Source: a virus. Taken from it: DNA of 64,000 nt. The notes below the pieces were generated by a model, which saw only the letters and a program-made list of their open reading frames with translations, was not told where the DNA came from and made no database searches. The stretch is from the IMG/VR virus record IMGVR_UViG_3300032282_005862, positions 34,630 through 98,629 of that record. The stretch is one strand, 5' to 3'. How positions within the stretch are numbered: the first letter of the stretch is position 1; every line of letters starts with the position of its first letter. Position numbers and translations under genes: made by a program. Of the stretch, positions 7,027 to 16,520 are shown piece by piece.

Positions 7027-7079
7027 TTTCAAAATTAAAAAATAATAGATAAAAATTAAAAATTTCACTAAAATAATTA

Positions 7080-8048
7080 GTGAATATACTTTGGCCAGAG
7101 ATGCATATATATTTGACGCAAAATATGGCGTCAGCATTTAAAAAAATGGGCCATAGATTAATTATTCCATCAGATCAATACAAACCAACTCACCATGTTC
7201 AATGGCAAAATAAAGAAAATATATGGGCTTGGAATACTTACTGGAATCAAGAAAAAGCAAAAAAAGAAATTGGTGATAATGTTTTAGTTTTATCAAAACA
7301 AGAAATATTAGATTTAAAACCTGAAATCATATTTTTAACTTGCGTTGAATCACAGCCAGAAATTTTAAATGAATTATATCCACATTTAAAAAATACAAGT
7401 AAATTTGTAGCGTATAGTGGAAATGATTATTGGGATGGAGCTTATGATTTTTATACTATTAAAAATTATCTTTGCGCAGATTTTACTGGATATCTTTTGT
7501 CTTTAAAATATGGATTAAATTATTTATATTATAAACCAGAAGTAAATTATGATTTTTTTAAATACCAAGGAATAAGTAATGGCAATATTTTTGGATCATA
7601 TATAAATAATTATAAAATAGGATTTCCTCAAGATTATGAATTTTGTTTTAATTTTATGAATAGTATAAAAGAAATAAAATTTCAACCATGTGATAAATGT
7701 ACAAGGCCAGAAATGCTTGAAAATTTAAAAAATAGTATTGGTACAATACATGTAAAACATCTTGAAGGATATGGATATTCTGTTATAGAAAGTCTTGCTG
7801 CTGGTAGGCCTGTATTTTTAAGTAGAGCTTATTCGCAAAATAAAAGTCTAAAACAATGGTGTTTAGAAAATGAAACAGCATTATTTTTTGATACTGAAAT
7901 GGATCTAAAAATGAAGATATTATATTATATGGAAAGCCAAGAACTTAGACATTACATGCAACAACAATCAGCAAAAATAGTCAGAGAAATTATAAATAAT
8001 GAAAAAGAATTTGAAAAATTAAAAAACTTTATAAATAATTTAGTATGA
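7080..8048 (+). CDS. Glycosyltransferase, GT-B (GT4-like)
   Basis: A 322-residue protein, start GTG 7080 giving NILWPEMHIY, with a possible TAAAAT -10 box 5 nt upstream. The C-terminal half has HVKHLEGYGYSVIESLAAGRPVFLS (about residues 223-247), the family pattern in which the Glu of E-G-x-G-x-x-x-x-E-S-L-A-x-G-x-P binds the sugar nucleotide. It would transfer a sugar to a glycan or protein. It begins a run of genes that overlap by 4 nt (ATGA), so they are probably translated together. The donor and acceptor are unknown. Confidence 0.8.
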   Translation: MNILWPEMHIYLTQNMASAFKKMGHRLIIPSDQYKPTHHVQWQNKENIWAWNTYWNQEKAKKEIGDNVLVLSKQEILDLKPEIIFLTCVESQPEILNELYPHLKNTSKFVAYSGNDYWDGAYDFYTIKNYLCADFTGYLLSLKYGLNYLYYKPEVNYDFFKYQGISNGNIFGSYINNYKIGFPQDYEFCFNFMNSIKEIKFQPCDKCTRPEMLENLKNSIGTIHVKHLEGYGYSVIESLAAGRPVFLSRAYSQNKSLKQWCLENETALFFDTEMDLKMKILYYMESQELRHYMQQQSAKIVREIINNEKEFEKLKNFINNLV

Positions 8049-8824
8049 GAATTCCAAATCAATATATAATATTCGCAAATCAATTAGGAATAGATATAGC
8101 AGATATAGTTAGACTTGATAAATTTAAGTATATAAGAGAAGATTTTCCATTAAAATGCTTAGAAATATATAAATCACCATTTTCAAAAATTAGACTTGGC
8201 AAAGATAACGATGGTGGTTATATTATTGCTGATTTAAATAAATATGATAGTTTTTTAAGTTGTGGAGTAAAAGATGATATTTCTTTTGAAGAAGCTTTCA
8301 TTAACAAATATAATTTAAATTGCACAGCCTTTGACCATTCCATTCAACAATTACCAAGCAATAATTCTAAGATAAAATTCATTAAAAAACAAATATCTGA
8401 TATTAATTCCGAAAATGAAGATAATTTACATAATTATATAAATGATTTTAATAATATTTTCTTGAAAATGGATATAGAAGGAGATGAGTATCTTTGGATT
8501 AATACAATTAATAAAAATCAACTATTAAAATTCAAGCAAATAGCAATAGAATTTCATGAACCTTATGAAAAAATAAAATGGCGTATGATAGAAAAAATTA
8601 ATGAAACTCATTACGCCATTCATTTTCATCATAATAATTGTAGCTCAACATGTAAATTTAATAATTTGACAATGCCAGAAAACTTTGAATTAACATTTGT
8701 TAGAAAAAATGAATTTGATAATTTACCGCAATTAAATGAAGAAAAATTTCCAACACAACTTGATCAAGCTAATGACGTATCTAGACCAATTTATTTTTTC
8801 AATAAATATCCTTTTGTAAAATGA
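8045..8824 (+). CDS. FkbM-type methyltransferase
   Basis: A 259-residue protein. The region with RLGKDNDGGYIIAD and SCGVKDDISFEEAF is the S-adenosylmethionine-binding part, and FLKMDIEGDEY (about residues 138-148) is the signature LKxDIEGxE of FkbM-family methyltransferases. These enzymes usually O-methylate sugars or polyketides. It is coupled at both ends by ATGA overlaps to glycosyltransferase genes, so a methyl group on a phage-directed glycan is the likely product. Confidence 0.8.
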   Translation: MRIPNQYIIFANQLGIDIADIVRLDKFKYIREDFPLKCLEIYKSPFSKIRLGKDNDGGYIIADLNKYDSFLSCGVKDDISFEEAFINKYNLNCTAFDHSIQQLPSNNSKIKFIKKQISDINSENEDNLHNYINDFNNIFLKMDIEGDEYLWINTINKNQLLKFKQIAIEFHEPYEKIKWRMIEKINETHYAIHFHHNNCSSTCKFNNLTMPENFELTFVRKNEFDNLPQLNEEKFPTQLDQANDVSRPIYFFNKYPFVK

Positions 8825-9540
8825 AATTATTAATAAATTTGCCTACGCGTGGAAGACCAGAAAGAGCACTTAAGCTTTTAGATTTGTATATAGAGAATTC
8901 TACACATAATGATATTTATTTTATTATAAGTTGTGACGAAGATGATCAACAAATGAACAATCTTCAGACTATTGATGAGTTTCAAAAAAGAAAAAATGTA
9001 AAGGTTATATTTAATGAAAATAAAATCTTAGTAAATAATAATGGTAATATTGAAAAAAGTAATTTTACAACAAAAATAGCAGCAATTAATTCTGGAGTAA
9101 AAGATCAAAATTTTGATATATGTCTTTTAGCTAGTGATGATATGTTTCCAGAAATTAAAGGATATGATTCTATAATTGTTGAGCATATGCAAAAATATTT
9201 TCCAGATACAGATGGAGTTCTTTGGTATAATGATGGATATCAAGCTGACAAATTAAATACTCTATGTATTTTTGGCAAAAAATATTACGATAGATTCAAT
9301 TATATATACAATCCATCATATCTTTCTTTATATTGCGACAATGAATTTACAGAAGTATCAAAAATTTTAAAGAAAGTAATATATATAGATCAAATTATTA
9401 TTAGACATAATCATTGGTCAATTAATAATAATGAAAAATGTTTTAAAAAAGATAAAATAGATGAAAAAAATGATATTTTTGCTGGATACGATCAAATGAT
9501 ATTTGAACAAAGAAAATTTAATAGATTTTATTTAAAATGA
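8821..9540 (+). CDS. Glycosyltransferase family 2-like
   Basis: A 239-residue protein beginning KLLINLPTRGRPERALKLLDLY, a GT-A fold first strand. IISCDEDD (about residues 38-45) and LLASDDMFPE (about 101-110) provide candidate DxD metal/donor sites. A final part with IIRHNHWSIN could hold the catalytic loop. It overlaps neighbours by 4 nt on both sides and belongs to the same translational unit. Donor and acceptor are unknown. Confidence 0.75.
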   Translation: MKLLINLPTRGRPERALKLLDLYIENSTHNDIYFIISCDEDDQQMNNLQTIDEFQKRKNVKVIFNENKILVNNNGNIEKSNFTTKIAAINSGVKDQNFDICLLASDDMFPEIKGYDSIIVEHMQKYFPDTDGVLWYNDGYQADKLNTLCIFGKKYYDRFNYIYNPSYLSLYCDNEFTEVSKILKKVIYIDQIIIRHNHWSINNNEKCFKKDKIDEKNDIFAGYDQMIFEQRKFNRFYLK

Positions 9541-10376
9541 TAGTTCAAATAACAATGACAAAAAACGAATGCTTTCTGTTAAAAGAAATGCTTGAAGTAT
9601 GGAAGAATTATGCAGATGCATTTATATTTTTTGATGATGGATCTACAGATGAAACTTACGATTTTTTAATGCACAACAAGGAAAAATATAATATTTTAAA
9701 AGTTTTAAGAAATGAACAAAAAAACGAAGAACTTTGGATAGAGACAAATAATAGACAATTACTTTATGATGAAGCATTAAAATATTCTAATAAAATAATT
9801 TGTATGGATTCAGATGAATATCTTGATGGAAACATGACAAAAGAACAATTAGAAGATCTTTTAGATAAAAATCCAGATACCACATTCAATTTAGATTGGA
9901 TTCAATACACATCTCAAAATGAAATACGAGTAGATGGACCATGGAAGGTAAACACAAAAGATAGAATTGGATCATATTCAACAAGAGCATTTTTTCAATT
10001 TGCACAAATGCACTCGACTCATCTACCATATACAGCTAAAAATATTTACATAAAAACTCCAGATCTATTTATCGCTCATCTTCAATGGCTAGATAAACAA
10101 ACGGTAGCTATAAAACAATACTTTTGGAAGGTTACAGACTATTTAAATAGATTAAAATTTAATATACCAACGTTACCACCTCAAGCTTATGATGAATCAG
10201 TAGCTAATTTTAATTGGGAATATAAAAAGTTCCATTTTCCATTAAAAATAGATTCTGCTATATATAGCAAACAATCTATAGAAGATAATTATAAACTAAA
10301 ATTTATAAAAGAAAATACAATAAAATATAATATACCAAATTTAAATGATTGGGGTTTAAATTTGATTAATTTATAA
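9537..10376 (+). CDS. Glycosyltransferase family 2/92-like
   Basis: A 279-residue protein. It starts IVQITMTKNECFLLKEMLEVW, then FIFFDDGSTDET (about residues 30-41) and IICMDSDEYLDGN (about 83-95). NE and DDGSTD are classical GT2 donor-site motifs, and DSDEY gives the acidic metal site seen in GT92-like enzymes. It is the last gene of the ATGA-coupled run; the next gene has its own class 1 promoter. Confidence 0.8.
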   Translation: MIVQITMTKNECFLLKEMLEVWKNYADAFIFFDDGSTDETYDFLMHNKEKYNILKVLRNEQKNEELWIETNNRQLLYDEALKYSNKIICMDSDEYLDGNMTKEQLEDLLDKNPDTTFNLDWIQYTSQNEIRVDGPWKVNTKDRIGSYSTRAFFQFAQMHSTHLPYTAKNIYIKTPDLFIAHLQWLDKQTVAIKQYFWKVTDYLNRLKFNIPTLPPQAYDESVANFNWEYKKFHFPLKIDSAIYSKQSIEDNYKLKFIKENTIKYNIPNLNDWGLNLINL

Positions 10377-10389
10377 TTTATAATATAAT
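10362..10389 (+). promoter_or_regulatory. Class 1 promoter (N16)
   Basis: TTGATT (10362-10367), 16-nt spacer, TATAAT (10384-10389), 8 nt, ATG at 10398. The -35 box lies inside the end of the upstream gene. Confidence 0.5.
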
Positions 10390-10397
10390 ATATAAAT

Positions 10398-12014
10398 ATG
10401 AGCATACCAATGTATTACTGCACAGCTATAGATGACAGACATTTACCATTATTATTGAACTTAATTGGAAGTATTCATAAATTTCATTTTGATCAATTAG
10501 AAGAAATTATGGTATACGACTTAGGATTGAGTAAAGAATCTAAAGAAAAATTAGAAAATATTCAAAAATTAAAGATCTATGAAATAGAAAAACTTAATCC
10601 ACAAATTCTTGAAGATCTTCAAACTGATGAACATAGATATGTAAAGGGGTTATTCTCTTGGAAACCCGTAGTTATTAAAGATGCATTAGATAAAGTTCCA
10701 TATGTCTTATACTTGGACTCTGGAACCACCTTATTAAAACCAATAGATATTTTATTTAAACATATTATCCAAAATGGATATCTATTATTTGATTGTGGGC
10801 ATTCAATAAAATGGATGACAACTAAATATATTATAGATAAATTTAATCTTGAATCAGATGAAAATAAATGGATTTTAAATGATAATACATTTGGAATAGA
10901 CGCAGGGTTTCAAGGTATGTCTAGAAGTGTGTACGATAATTATATTATGCCTATGTATGAACTTTGCAAAGACATTAAAAACTTTGTAGATGATAAAACT
11001 TGCCCCAATGGATGGGGATGCGGAAGACACGATCAAACTCTTTATAGTATTTTAGCGAGAAAATTAAATTTACATATAGAAAATCACGACGTAGAAGGAT
11101 GTAGCCTTAATGTAGATGCTCAAAAAGTCCCATTTGATATAACCCATACTCCACATAAAGTTACAGATAAAACTTACATTTTTAGATCAAGATGGACACT
11201 ACCAAGTCAATTTACAGATCATAACATATCGATGATTAGAATCAAACAAGAGCCAAATAATATTTTATTAGAAAAAGCTAAAAATGATTTTCAGAAATTT
11301 AGTAAAGAATGGGTTAATTCAAAAGATTATAATGCAAAAATATACTCTTATTTCAAAGATCAAATAAATTTTTATCCATTTTTAAATGACCACAATGAAA
11401 TTGTAACAAAATATAATTTAGGTTATGGTGAAAAAGCTTTTAGATATCTTTGGTTTTTAGTATTATCTCAAATACCAAAAAATGGAAAATTCCTAGAAAT
11501 AGGAGTGTTTAAAGGATCAATACTTGCTCTGTCTCAAGTCGTCTCTAAACAATTCAATTTAAATATAACTTCATTTGGAATTACCCCACTTAATAATACT
11601 GGAGATAAATACTCAAATTACATAAATGAGGACTATGAAAAAAGTATTTTATTTTTATATCAACAACTAGGGTTAGATTTATTTAATACAAAAATAATGC
11701 ATGGACTATCAACAGACGAGAGCGTAAAACATCTTGCAAAAGAACATGGACTATATGATATAGTTTATATTGATGGCGGACATGATTATGAAACAGTTGT
11801 AAATGATATAGAATTAACTAATAAAATCTTGAAAAAAGATGGATTATTAATAATGGATGACGCATCTTCATTTTTAGAATTTAACCATAATCACGAAGGA
11901 TTTACTGGGCATAAAGATGTTGCTCAAGCAATAAAAGATAAGATTGATGTAGGCGATACCTACATTCACCTTTTTGCTTGTGGACATAATAGAGTATGGA
12001 GGAAAATAAAATAA
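10398..12014 (+). CDS. Fusion: glycosyltransferase plus class I SAM methyltransferase
   Basis: A 538-residue two-domain protein. Residues about 1-300 start MYYCTAIDDRHLPLLLNL and contain VLYLDSGTTLLKP (about 105-117), the DxD-type site of a GT8-like GT-A enzyme, and GRHDQT near residue 213. Residues about 330-538 form a methyltransferase with FLEIGVFKGS (motif I, about 367-376), DIVYIDGGHDYETV (about 453-466) and KILKKDGLLIMDDA, a Methyltransf_24-like arrangement. Fusion suggests that one polypeptide adds and then methylates a sugar. Confidence 0.8.
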   Translation: MSIPMYYCTAIDDRHLPLLLNLIGSIHKFHFDQLEEIMVYDLGLSKESKEKLENIQKLKIYEIEKLNPQILEDLQTDEHRYVKGLFSWKPVVIKDALDKVPYVLYLDSGTTLLKPIDILFKHIIQNGYLLFDCGHSIKWMTTKYIIDKFNLESDENKWILNDNTFGIDAGFQGMSRSVYDNYIMPMYELCKDIKNFVDDKTCPNGWGCGRHDQTLYSILARKLNLHIENHDVEGCSLNVDAQKVPFDITHTPHKVTDKTYIFRSRWTLPSQFTDHNISMIRIKQEPNNILLEKAKNDFQKFSKEWVNSKDYNAKIYSYFKDQINFYPFLNDHNEIVTKYNLGYGEKAFRYLWFLVLSQIPKNGKFLEIGVFKGSILALSQVVSKQFNLNITSFGITPLNNTGDKYSNYINEDYEKSILFLYQQLGLDLFNTKIMHGLSTDESVKHLAKEHGLYDIVYIDGGHDYETVVNDIELTNKILKKDGLLIMDDASSFLEFNHNHEGFTGHKDVAQAIKDKIDVGDTYIHLFACGHNRVWRKIK

Positions 12015-12015
12015 T

Positions 12016-12240
12016 ATGACTAATCAAGAATTATTAGAAGCAAGAAAACTTTATATTTCAGAGGTTGATACTCCAAATTCTTGGATTGGGACAGGTTTTA
12101 GCGCTATATGCGAATTAGGCATTGCAAAAGGTTATTATCCAATAATACATTTTGGAAATGTTTTTTTTAGGTGAAATTAATTTCTTAAAAGAAAAAAATA
12201 CGATCTAAATCCAGATATTCCAAGCATGTACAATTGGTAA
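12016..12240 (+). pseudogene. 75-codon gene with two compensating homopolymer frameshifts
   Basis: ATG 12016 opens a frame that stops at 12172-12174 just after a run of eight Ts (12161-12168). The neighbouring frame continues with LGEINFLKEK to a run of seven As (12192-12198), after which the first frame resumes with KYDLNPDIPSMYNW and stops at 12238-12240. Removing one T and adding one A restores an uninterrupted 75-codon protein. It starts TNQELLEARKLY and contains PNSWIGTGFSAICELG. Either the gene is decaying or the assembly has two homopolymer errors. No family is recognised. Confidence 0.55.
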
Positions 12241-12246
12241 GAATAA

Positions 12247-13026
12247 ATGAATAAAAAGTTAGCACTCTGTTTGAGTGGAGAATTTAGATTTTTTGATCAT
12301 CCACTTATATTAGAAGGTTTTAAAAAATTTCTATTTATATATAATCCAGATATTTTTATATCAACATGGGACCACATAGGGGCATCTATGAATCATGGAT
12401 ATATTGAGCCAAATAGCAAGAAAAATACAGATACAGATATGACTCAAAAGATCAAAGAAGCGTATCCATCTATAAAATATTTAAAAATAGAAAACTATAA
12501 TGCATGGTTCGAAGGATTAGATAAAGTATTAAAAGACACTATATATTTTGGGAATTTTGATCCACGAACAGTAAATTCATATACGCAGTTGTATAAGATA
12601 TATGATTCTATTAGTTTAAAATCAAAATACGAAAAGGAAAATAACTTTAGATATGATATTGTTATTCGGGCCAGAGCAGACAATCTTTTCGTAAATCATT
12701 TTGATTTATCTATTTTACCAAAATCAATTTATAATATAAATTTTGGTGGAGCTTTCTATTCCAATAGAATTTATGATATATTATTCTATGGAGATAGTTG
12801 TTCTATGGACAAGATATCAGAAGCTTTTGTAAATTTTAAAAATTTAATTGCAAATGAGTTTAATAATGGTTTATGCAGAAGAGATGCTTGTAGAATACTT
12901 TATTTACAATCAATTTTATCAAATTTACAAGTTTTATCTACAAATTCCAGATTATGCGATATATATCGAGGAACCTCATTTGAAGAATATTACAATAATA
13001 TTAAACTTTGTGGTGAATTTAAATGA
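12247..13026 (+). CDS. Glycosyltransferase-like protein
   Basis: A 259-residue protein beginning KKLALCLSGEFRFF, followed by DIFISTWDH and later DIVIRARADNLF (about residues 138-149). The pair LSGxxR near the N-terminus and RxRxD in the middle is typical of a group of phage and bacterial proteins annotated as glycosyltransferase-like and found in polysaccharide islands. The RARAD segment would supply the acidic metal site. It sits between the broken 75-codon gene and the dehydrase gene, which has its own promoter. Confidence 0.6.
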   Translation: MNKKLALCLSGEFRFFDHPLILEGFKKFLFIYNPDIFISTWDHIGASMNHGYIEPNSKKNTDTDMTQKIKEAYPSIKYLKIENYNAWFEGLDKVLKDTIYFGNFDPRTVNSYTQLYKIYDSISLKSKYEKENNFRYDIVIRARADNLFVNHFDLSILPKSIYNINFGGAFYSNRIYDILFYGDSCSMDKISEAFVNFKNLIANEFNNGLCRRDACRILYLQSILSNLQVLSTNSRLCDIYRGTSFEEYYNNIKLCGEFK

Positions 13027-13046
13027 ATTAAATTAAAAGAAAATAG

Positions 13047-13075
13047 TTGACAGATATAAAATATACTTATATAAT
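13047..13075 (+). promoter_or_regulatory. Consensus class 1 promoter of the nucleotide-sugar operon
   Basis: TTGACA (13047-13052), 17-nt spacer, TATAAT (13070-13075): a perfect sigma70 consensus. ATG follows after 8 nt, so the transcript has a leader of 0-2 nt. Confidence 0.8.
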
Positions 13076-13083
13076 TTGATATA

Positions 13084-14403
13084 ATGGATAAAGAATTATC
13101 TGATATTTTAACTAAAATTAGTATCTTTTTAGATAAAAGAAGTAATAAAAAATGGACACCAAAAGAACACTGGGTTCAATATGCTGGACCATATTTTAAT
13201 AATGAAGAATATTTATCAGCAATAGAGACTCTTCTTGGAGGATGGCTTGTACTTGGCGAGAAAGGGATATCCTTCGAGAATCAATTCCCTAAAATTCTAA
13301 ATAAAGAATATGGGATATTAACTAATAGTGGAAGCAGTTCTAATTTAATTATGATGTCAGCAATGACATCTAAAAGACTTTATAATTTTCCTAAAGGTAC
13401 AAAAGTAATAACTCCAATAGCTGGATTTCCAACTACAATTAATCCAATTTTTCAAGTTGGATTTATTCCAGCTTTTGTTGATATTGATTTAGATACTCTT
13501 AATCTTAATTTAGACCAAGTTGAGGAGCAAGCAAAAAATGGTGCTAAAATTATTACATTTGCACATGTTTTAGGAAACCCGCCAAACATGAGAGCTTTAA
13601 TGGAAATTGTTAAAAAATATAATTTAATACTATTGGAAGATTGTTGTGATGCTCTTGGATCAACATTTGACAATAAACCCCTTGGCAGCTTTGGAGAATT
13701 TGCAAGTTGTTCTTTTTATCCTGCCCACCATATAACAATGGGAGAAGGAGGATTTGTGGCATGTAATACTTATCAACAAGAAATTGTAGCGAGAAGTTTT
13801 AGGGAATGGGGAAGAGGATGTTATTGCGTTGGAAAAAAAGCTAATCTTTTAAAAAACGGAACTTGCAAAAATAGATTCGCAAATTGGTTGCCTTCTTTGC
13901 CAGATGAAATTTTTGACCATAAATACGTTTATGATGAAATTGGTTATAATTTAAAGCCAATAGAATTACAAGCTGCGATGGGCTTAGTTCAAATGAAAAA
14001 GCTTCCAGAGATAAATACTCTTAGAAAACTTAATCATTCTAGATTGACTCAAATCTTTTATAAGTTTGAAGAATATTTTATATTACCTAAAACTACCGAT
14101 TGGGCAGATCCAAGTTGGTTTGCTTTCGCTCTAACAATCAAAGATAATGCTCCATTTAAAAGAAAAGATATTGTTCATTTTCTTGAAGATAAAAAAATTC
14201 AAACTCGCCCATATTTTGCTGGAAATATTATGTTGCAACCAGCTTACTCTGGAATGATACCACAAGAAGATATTATAAAAAATTATCCAATTGCAAGAAA
14301 AGTAACAACTGATACATTCTTTTTAGGAACAAGTCCAGTTATAACAAATCAACAATTAGATTACGTTGAAGAAGTGGTAAACGAATTTTTTAAAACTATA
14401 TGA
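13084..14403 (+). CDS. DdhC/E1-like PLP and [2Fe-2S] NDP-4-keto-6-deoxyhexose 3-dehydrase
   Basis: A 439-residue DegT/AspC-fold enzyme. YPAHHITMGEGG (about residues 212-223) has His in place of the PLP-binding Lys, as in the 3-dehydrase E1/DdhC (RfbH). Cys188, Cys246, Cys248 and Cys261 give C-X57-C-X1-C-X12-C, matching the first part of the family's [2Fe-2S] motif (C-X57-C-X-C-X7-C) with a longer last gap. Family members remove the C3 hydroxyl of CDP-4-keto-6-deoxyglucose on the way to 3,6-dideoxyhexoses such as abequose, tyvelose or ascarylose. The partner reductase (DdhD) is not seen here. It is the first gene after a consensus promoter and overlaps the next by 4 nt. Confidence 0.85.
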   Translation: MDKELSDILTKISIFLDKRSNKKWTPKEHWVQYAGPYFNNEEYLSAIETLLGGWLVLGEKGISFENQFPKILNKEYGILTNSGSSSNLIMMSAMTSKRLYNFPKGTKVITPIAGFPTTINPIFQVGFIPAFVDIDLDTLNLNLDQVEEQAKNGAKIITFAHVLGNPPNMRALMEIVKKYNLILLEDCCDALGSTFDNKPLGSFGEFASCSFYPAHHITMGEGGFVACNTYQQEIVARSFREWGRGCYCVGKKANLLKNGTCKNRFANWLPSLPDEIFDHKYVYDEIGYNLKPIELQAAMGLVQMKKLPEINTLRKLNHSRLTQIFYKFEEYFILPKTTDWADPSWFAFALTIKDNAPFKRKDIVHFLEDKKIQTRPYFAGNIMLQPAYSGMIPQEDIIKNYPIARKVTTDTFFLGTSPVITNQQLDYVEEVVNEFFKTI

Positions 14404-15353
14404 AAATTGTATATGTAACAGGTTGTTTAGGTTTTATTGGCTCTTACATCACAAGGCTATGCCTTCAAAAAGGATGGTATGTAAAAGGCGTAGACAAGAT
14501 TACTTACGCAGCAAATAAAGATTTGCTAGATGAGTTTAATAAAAATCTAAACTTCTCATTCGTACATTGTGATATAAATGACCTTAAATTTTTATATGAT
14601 TGCGATTATATTATCAATACTGCAGCAGAAACTCATGTTGGAAATTCAATAAGCAATAGTGATGATTTTATACATTCAAATATTGATGGCGTACATAATT
14701 TGTTAGAATTAATTAGAAATTACCGACAAGAACATACAAGAGTTCCTACTCTAATCCATTTTAGTACAGATGAAGTTTATGGAGATGTTGATCAAGGAGC
14801 ACATACAGAAAAAGATTTGCTTAAGCCATCTAATCCGTATTCGGCAACAAAAGCAGCAGCAGATATGTTAATTTTAGCATGGGCTAGAACTTACAAAACA
14901 AATTATATCATTGTAAGACCTACAAATAATTATGGGATTGGTCAATATGTAGAAAAACTTATCCCAAAGACATGTAAATATTTAAATTTAGGTAGAAAAA
15001 TACCTCTGCATAACTCTGGAGCACCAATTAGAAATTGGCTTCATGCAGAAGACACAGCTAATGCAATTATAAAAATCATTGAAAATGATGTCAGAAATGA
15101 AATATATAATATTGCAGGTGGATTTGAGCAATCAAATCTAGATACAGTAAGAAAAATATTAGAGGTATATTTAAATACAAAAGATTTTAATTTATTAGAT
15201 TATGTAGATTTATCTTACTCCAGACAAGGACAAGATGTTCGATATGCGTTAGATGATACTAAATTAAGAAATTTAAACTGGATGCCAAATAAAAATTTTA
15301 ATCAAGAAATAAAAGGTATAGTTAATTACTATAATAATAAATTTATATGGTAA
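14400..15353 (+). CDS. NDP-glucose 4,6-dehydratase-like SDR enzyme
   Basis: A 317-residue extended short-chain dehydrogenase. GCLGFIG (residues 8-14) is the NAD-binding glycine motif. STDEVYGD (about 121-128) carries the Asp-Glu pair of RmlB/CDP-glucose 4,6-dehydratases. YSATK (about 147-151) is the YxxxK pair. It would make the 4-keto-6-deoxy sugar used by the upstream 3-dehydrase. Whether the nucleotide is CDP or dTDP cannot be read from the sequence. It overlaps the genes on both sides. Confidence 0.85.
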   Translation: MKIVYVTGCLGFIGSYITRLCLQKGWYVKGVDKITYAANKDLLDEFNKNLNFSFVHCDINDLKFLYDCDYIINTAAETHVGNSISNSDDFIHSNIDGVHNLLELIRNYRQEHTRVPTLIHFSTDEVYGDVDQGAHTEKDLLKPSNPYSATKAAADMLILAWARTYKTNYIIVRPTNNYGIGQYVEKLIPKTCKYLNLGRKIPLHNSGAPIRNWLHAEDTANAIIKIIENDVRNEIYNIAGGFEQSNLDTVRKILEVYLNTKDFNLLDYVDLSYSRQGQDVRYALDDTKLRNLNWMPNKNFNQEIKGIVNYYNNKFIW

Positions 15354-15973
15354 AAGAAGATTTAATAAATTTTGAAAAAGAAATAGCCGACTTATTTAAT
15401 TCTGGTAAGATAAAATCTCCAGTTCATCTTTATTCTGGAAATGAAGATCTTATGATTGAAATTTTTAAAAATATTGATATTGAGAATGATTGGGTATGCT
15501 CTGCATGGCGCAACCATTATCAAGGTTTATTAAAAGGAATACCCCAAGAAATATTAAAGCAAAATATTTTACAAGGTAAGTCTATGGTGGCTAATTTACC
15601 AGAATATAAATTCATATGTAGTTCTATAGTTGGTGGAATTCCTTCAATTGCAGCGGGGATTGCTATGTCAATTAAAGTTAAAAATAAAACTAATAAAGTT
15701 TGGTGTTGGGTTGGGGATATGTCTTCTGAAACTGGCGCTTTTCATGAAGCTTACAAATATAGTTTAAATCATGATCTTCCAATTACATTTATAATTGAGG
15801 ATAACAAAAAATCGGTATGCTCACCAACCCAAAAGATTTGGAACAGACAAAAGCCATATTATTTAGATAAAGATTATAGTGGAGGACTATTAATTCAAAA
15901 AAATTTAATATATTATCAATATGACAATCAAAAATATCCTCACGCTGGAGCAGGGAAAAGAGTACAATTTTAA
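15347..15973 (+). CDS. Thiamine-diphosphate enzyme, E1-alpha/transketolase N-terminal-like subunit
   Basis: A 208-residue protein. VWCWVGDMSSETGAFHEA ... ITFIIEDNK (about residues 120-150) is the ThDP-binding motif GD(G)-X(about 25)-(N/D)N, with Met in place of the third Gly. CSAWRNHYQGLLKG and SIVGGIPSIAAGIA are typical of E1-alpha/transketolase phosphate-binding regions. At about 200 residues it is a minimal domain. The following gene supplies the pyrimidine-binding half. In sugar clusters such pairs may transfer a short carbon unit to a keto sugar; the substrate is not known. Confidence 0.8.
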   Translation: MVKEDLINFEKEIADLFNSGKIKSPVHLYSGNEDLMIEIFKNIDIENDWVCSAWRNHYQGLLKGIPQEILKQNILQGKSMVANLPEYKFICSSIVGGIPSIAAGIAMSIKVKNKTNKVWCWVGDMSSETGAFHEAYKYSLNHDLPITFIIEDNKKSVCSPTQKIWNRQKPYYLDKDYSGGLLIQKNLIYYQYDNQKYPHAGAGKRVQF

Positions 15974-15977
15974 TATT

Positions 15978-16514
15978 ATGAAATACTTTGAAGAACTTAA
16001 AAAAGCAATGACTATGCTATCTGAGCACCCTGACACGCTTTTTATAGGGCAATCTATAGAATATGAGGGAACTGGACTTTATGATTCATTAACACATATA
16101 CCAGCTCATAAAAAAATAGAATTGCCAGTAGCAGAATATCTTCAAGCAGGTCTAGCCAATGGAATGGCAATTGAAGGTTTAATCCCAATATCTACTTATC
16201 CGAGATGGAACTTTTTATTAATGGGCACAGATCAAATAGTAAATCACGCTGATAAATTTAAAGAAATGTCTAATGGAAAATGTACCCCAAAATTAATAAT
16301 TCGAGTCGCAGTTGGTAGCGAAAGACCCGTAGATCCACAATGCCAACATAAGGGGAATTTTTCCGAAGCATTTAGATCGATGCTTACTAATACGGAAGTA
16401 ATTGAATTAAATGAACCAGAAGACATTATTCCAGCTTACGAGAAGGCTTTGAATAGAAAGGATGGACTTATAACAATTCTTGTAGAATTCGCTGATTATT
16501 CAAAAGAAAAATGA
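15978..16514 (+). CDS. Thiamine-diphosphate enzyme, E1-beta/transketolase pyrimidine-domain subunit
   Basis: ATG 15978, 4 nt after the stop of the partner gene, is chosen as start, giving KYFEELKKAMTML. IELPVAEYLQAGLANGMAIEG (about residues 46-66) has the catalytic Glu that activates the aminopyrimidine ring. YPRWNFLLMGTDQIVNHADK is the conserved dimer-interface stretch. The C-terminal third lacks a full transketolase C-domain, so the protein is short (179 residues). Together with the preceding subunit it forms a split ThDP enzyme inside the nucleotide-sugar operon. Confidence 0.8.
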   Translation: MKYFEELKKAMTMLSEHPDTLFIGQSIEYEGTGLYDSLTHIPAHKKIELPVAEYLQAGLANGMAIEGLIPISTYPRWNFLLMGTDQIVNHADKFKEMSNGKCTPKLIIRVAVGSERPVDPQCQHKGNFSEAFRSMLTNTEVIELNEPEDIIPAYEKALNRKDGLITILVEFADYSKEK

Positions 16515-16520
16515 TATTTA

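Noticed and set aside
6757-7045. Overlapping frames in the Gly-rich tail on both strands
   Set aside because: They exist only because the codon repeat lacks stops; their products are low-complexity Ser/His/Glu/Leu strings with no start signals.
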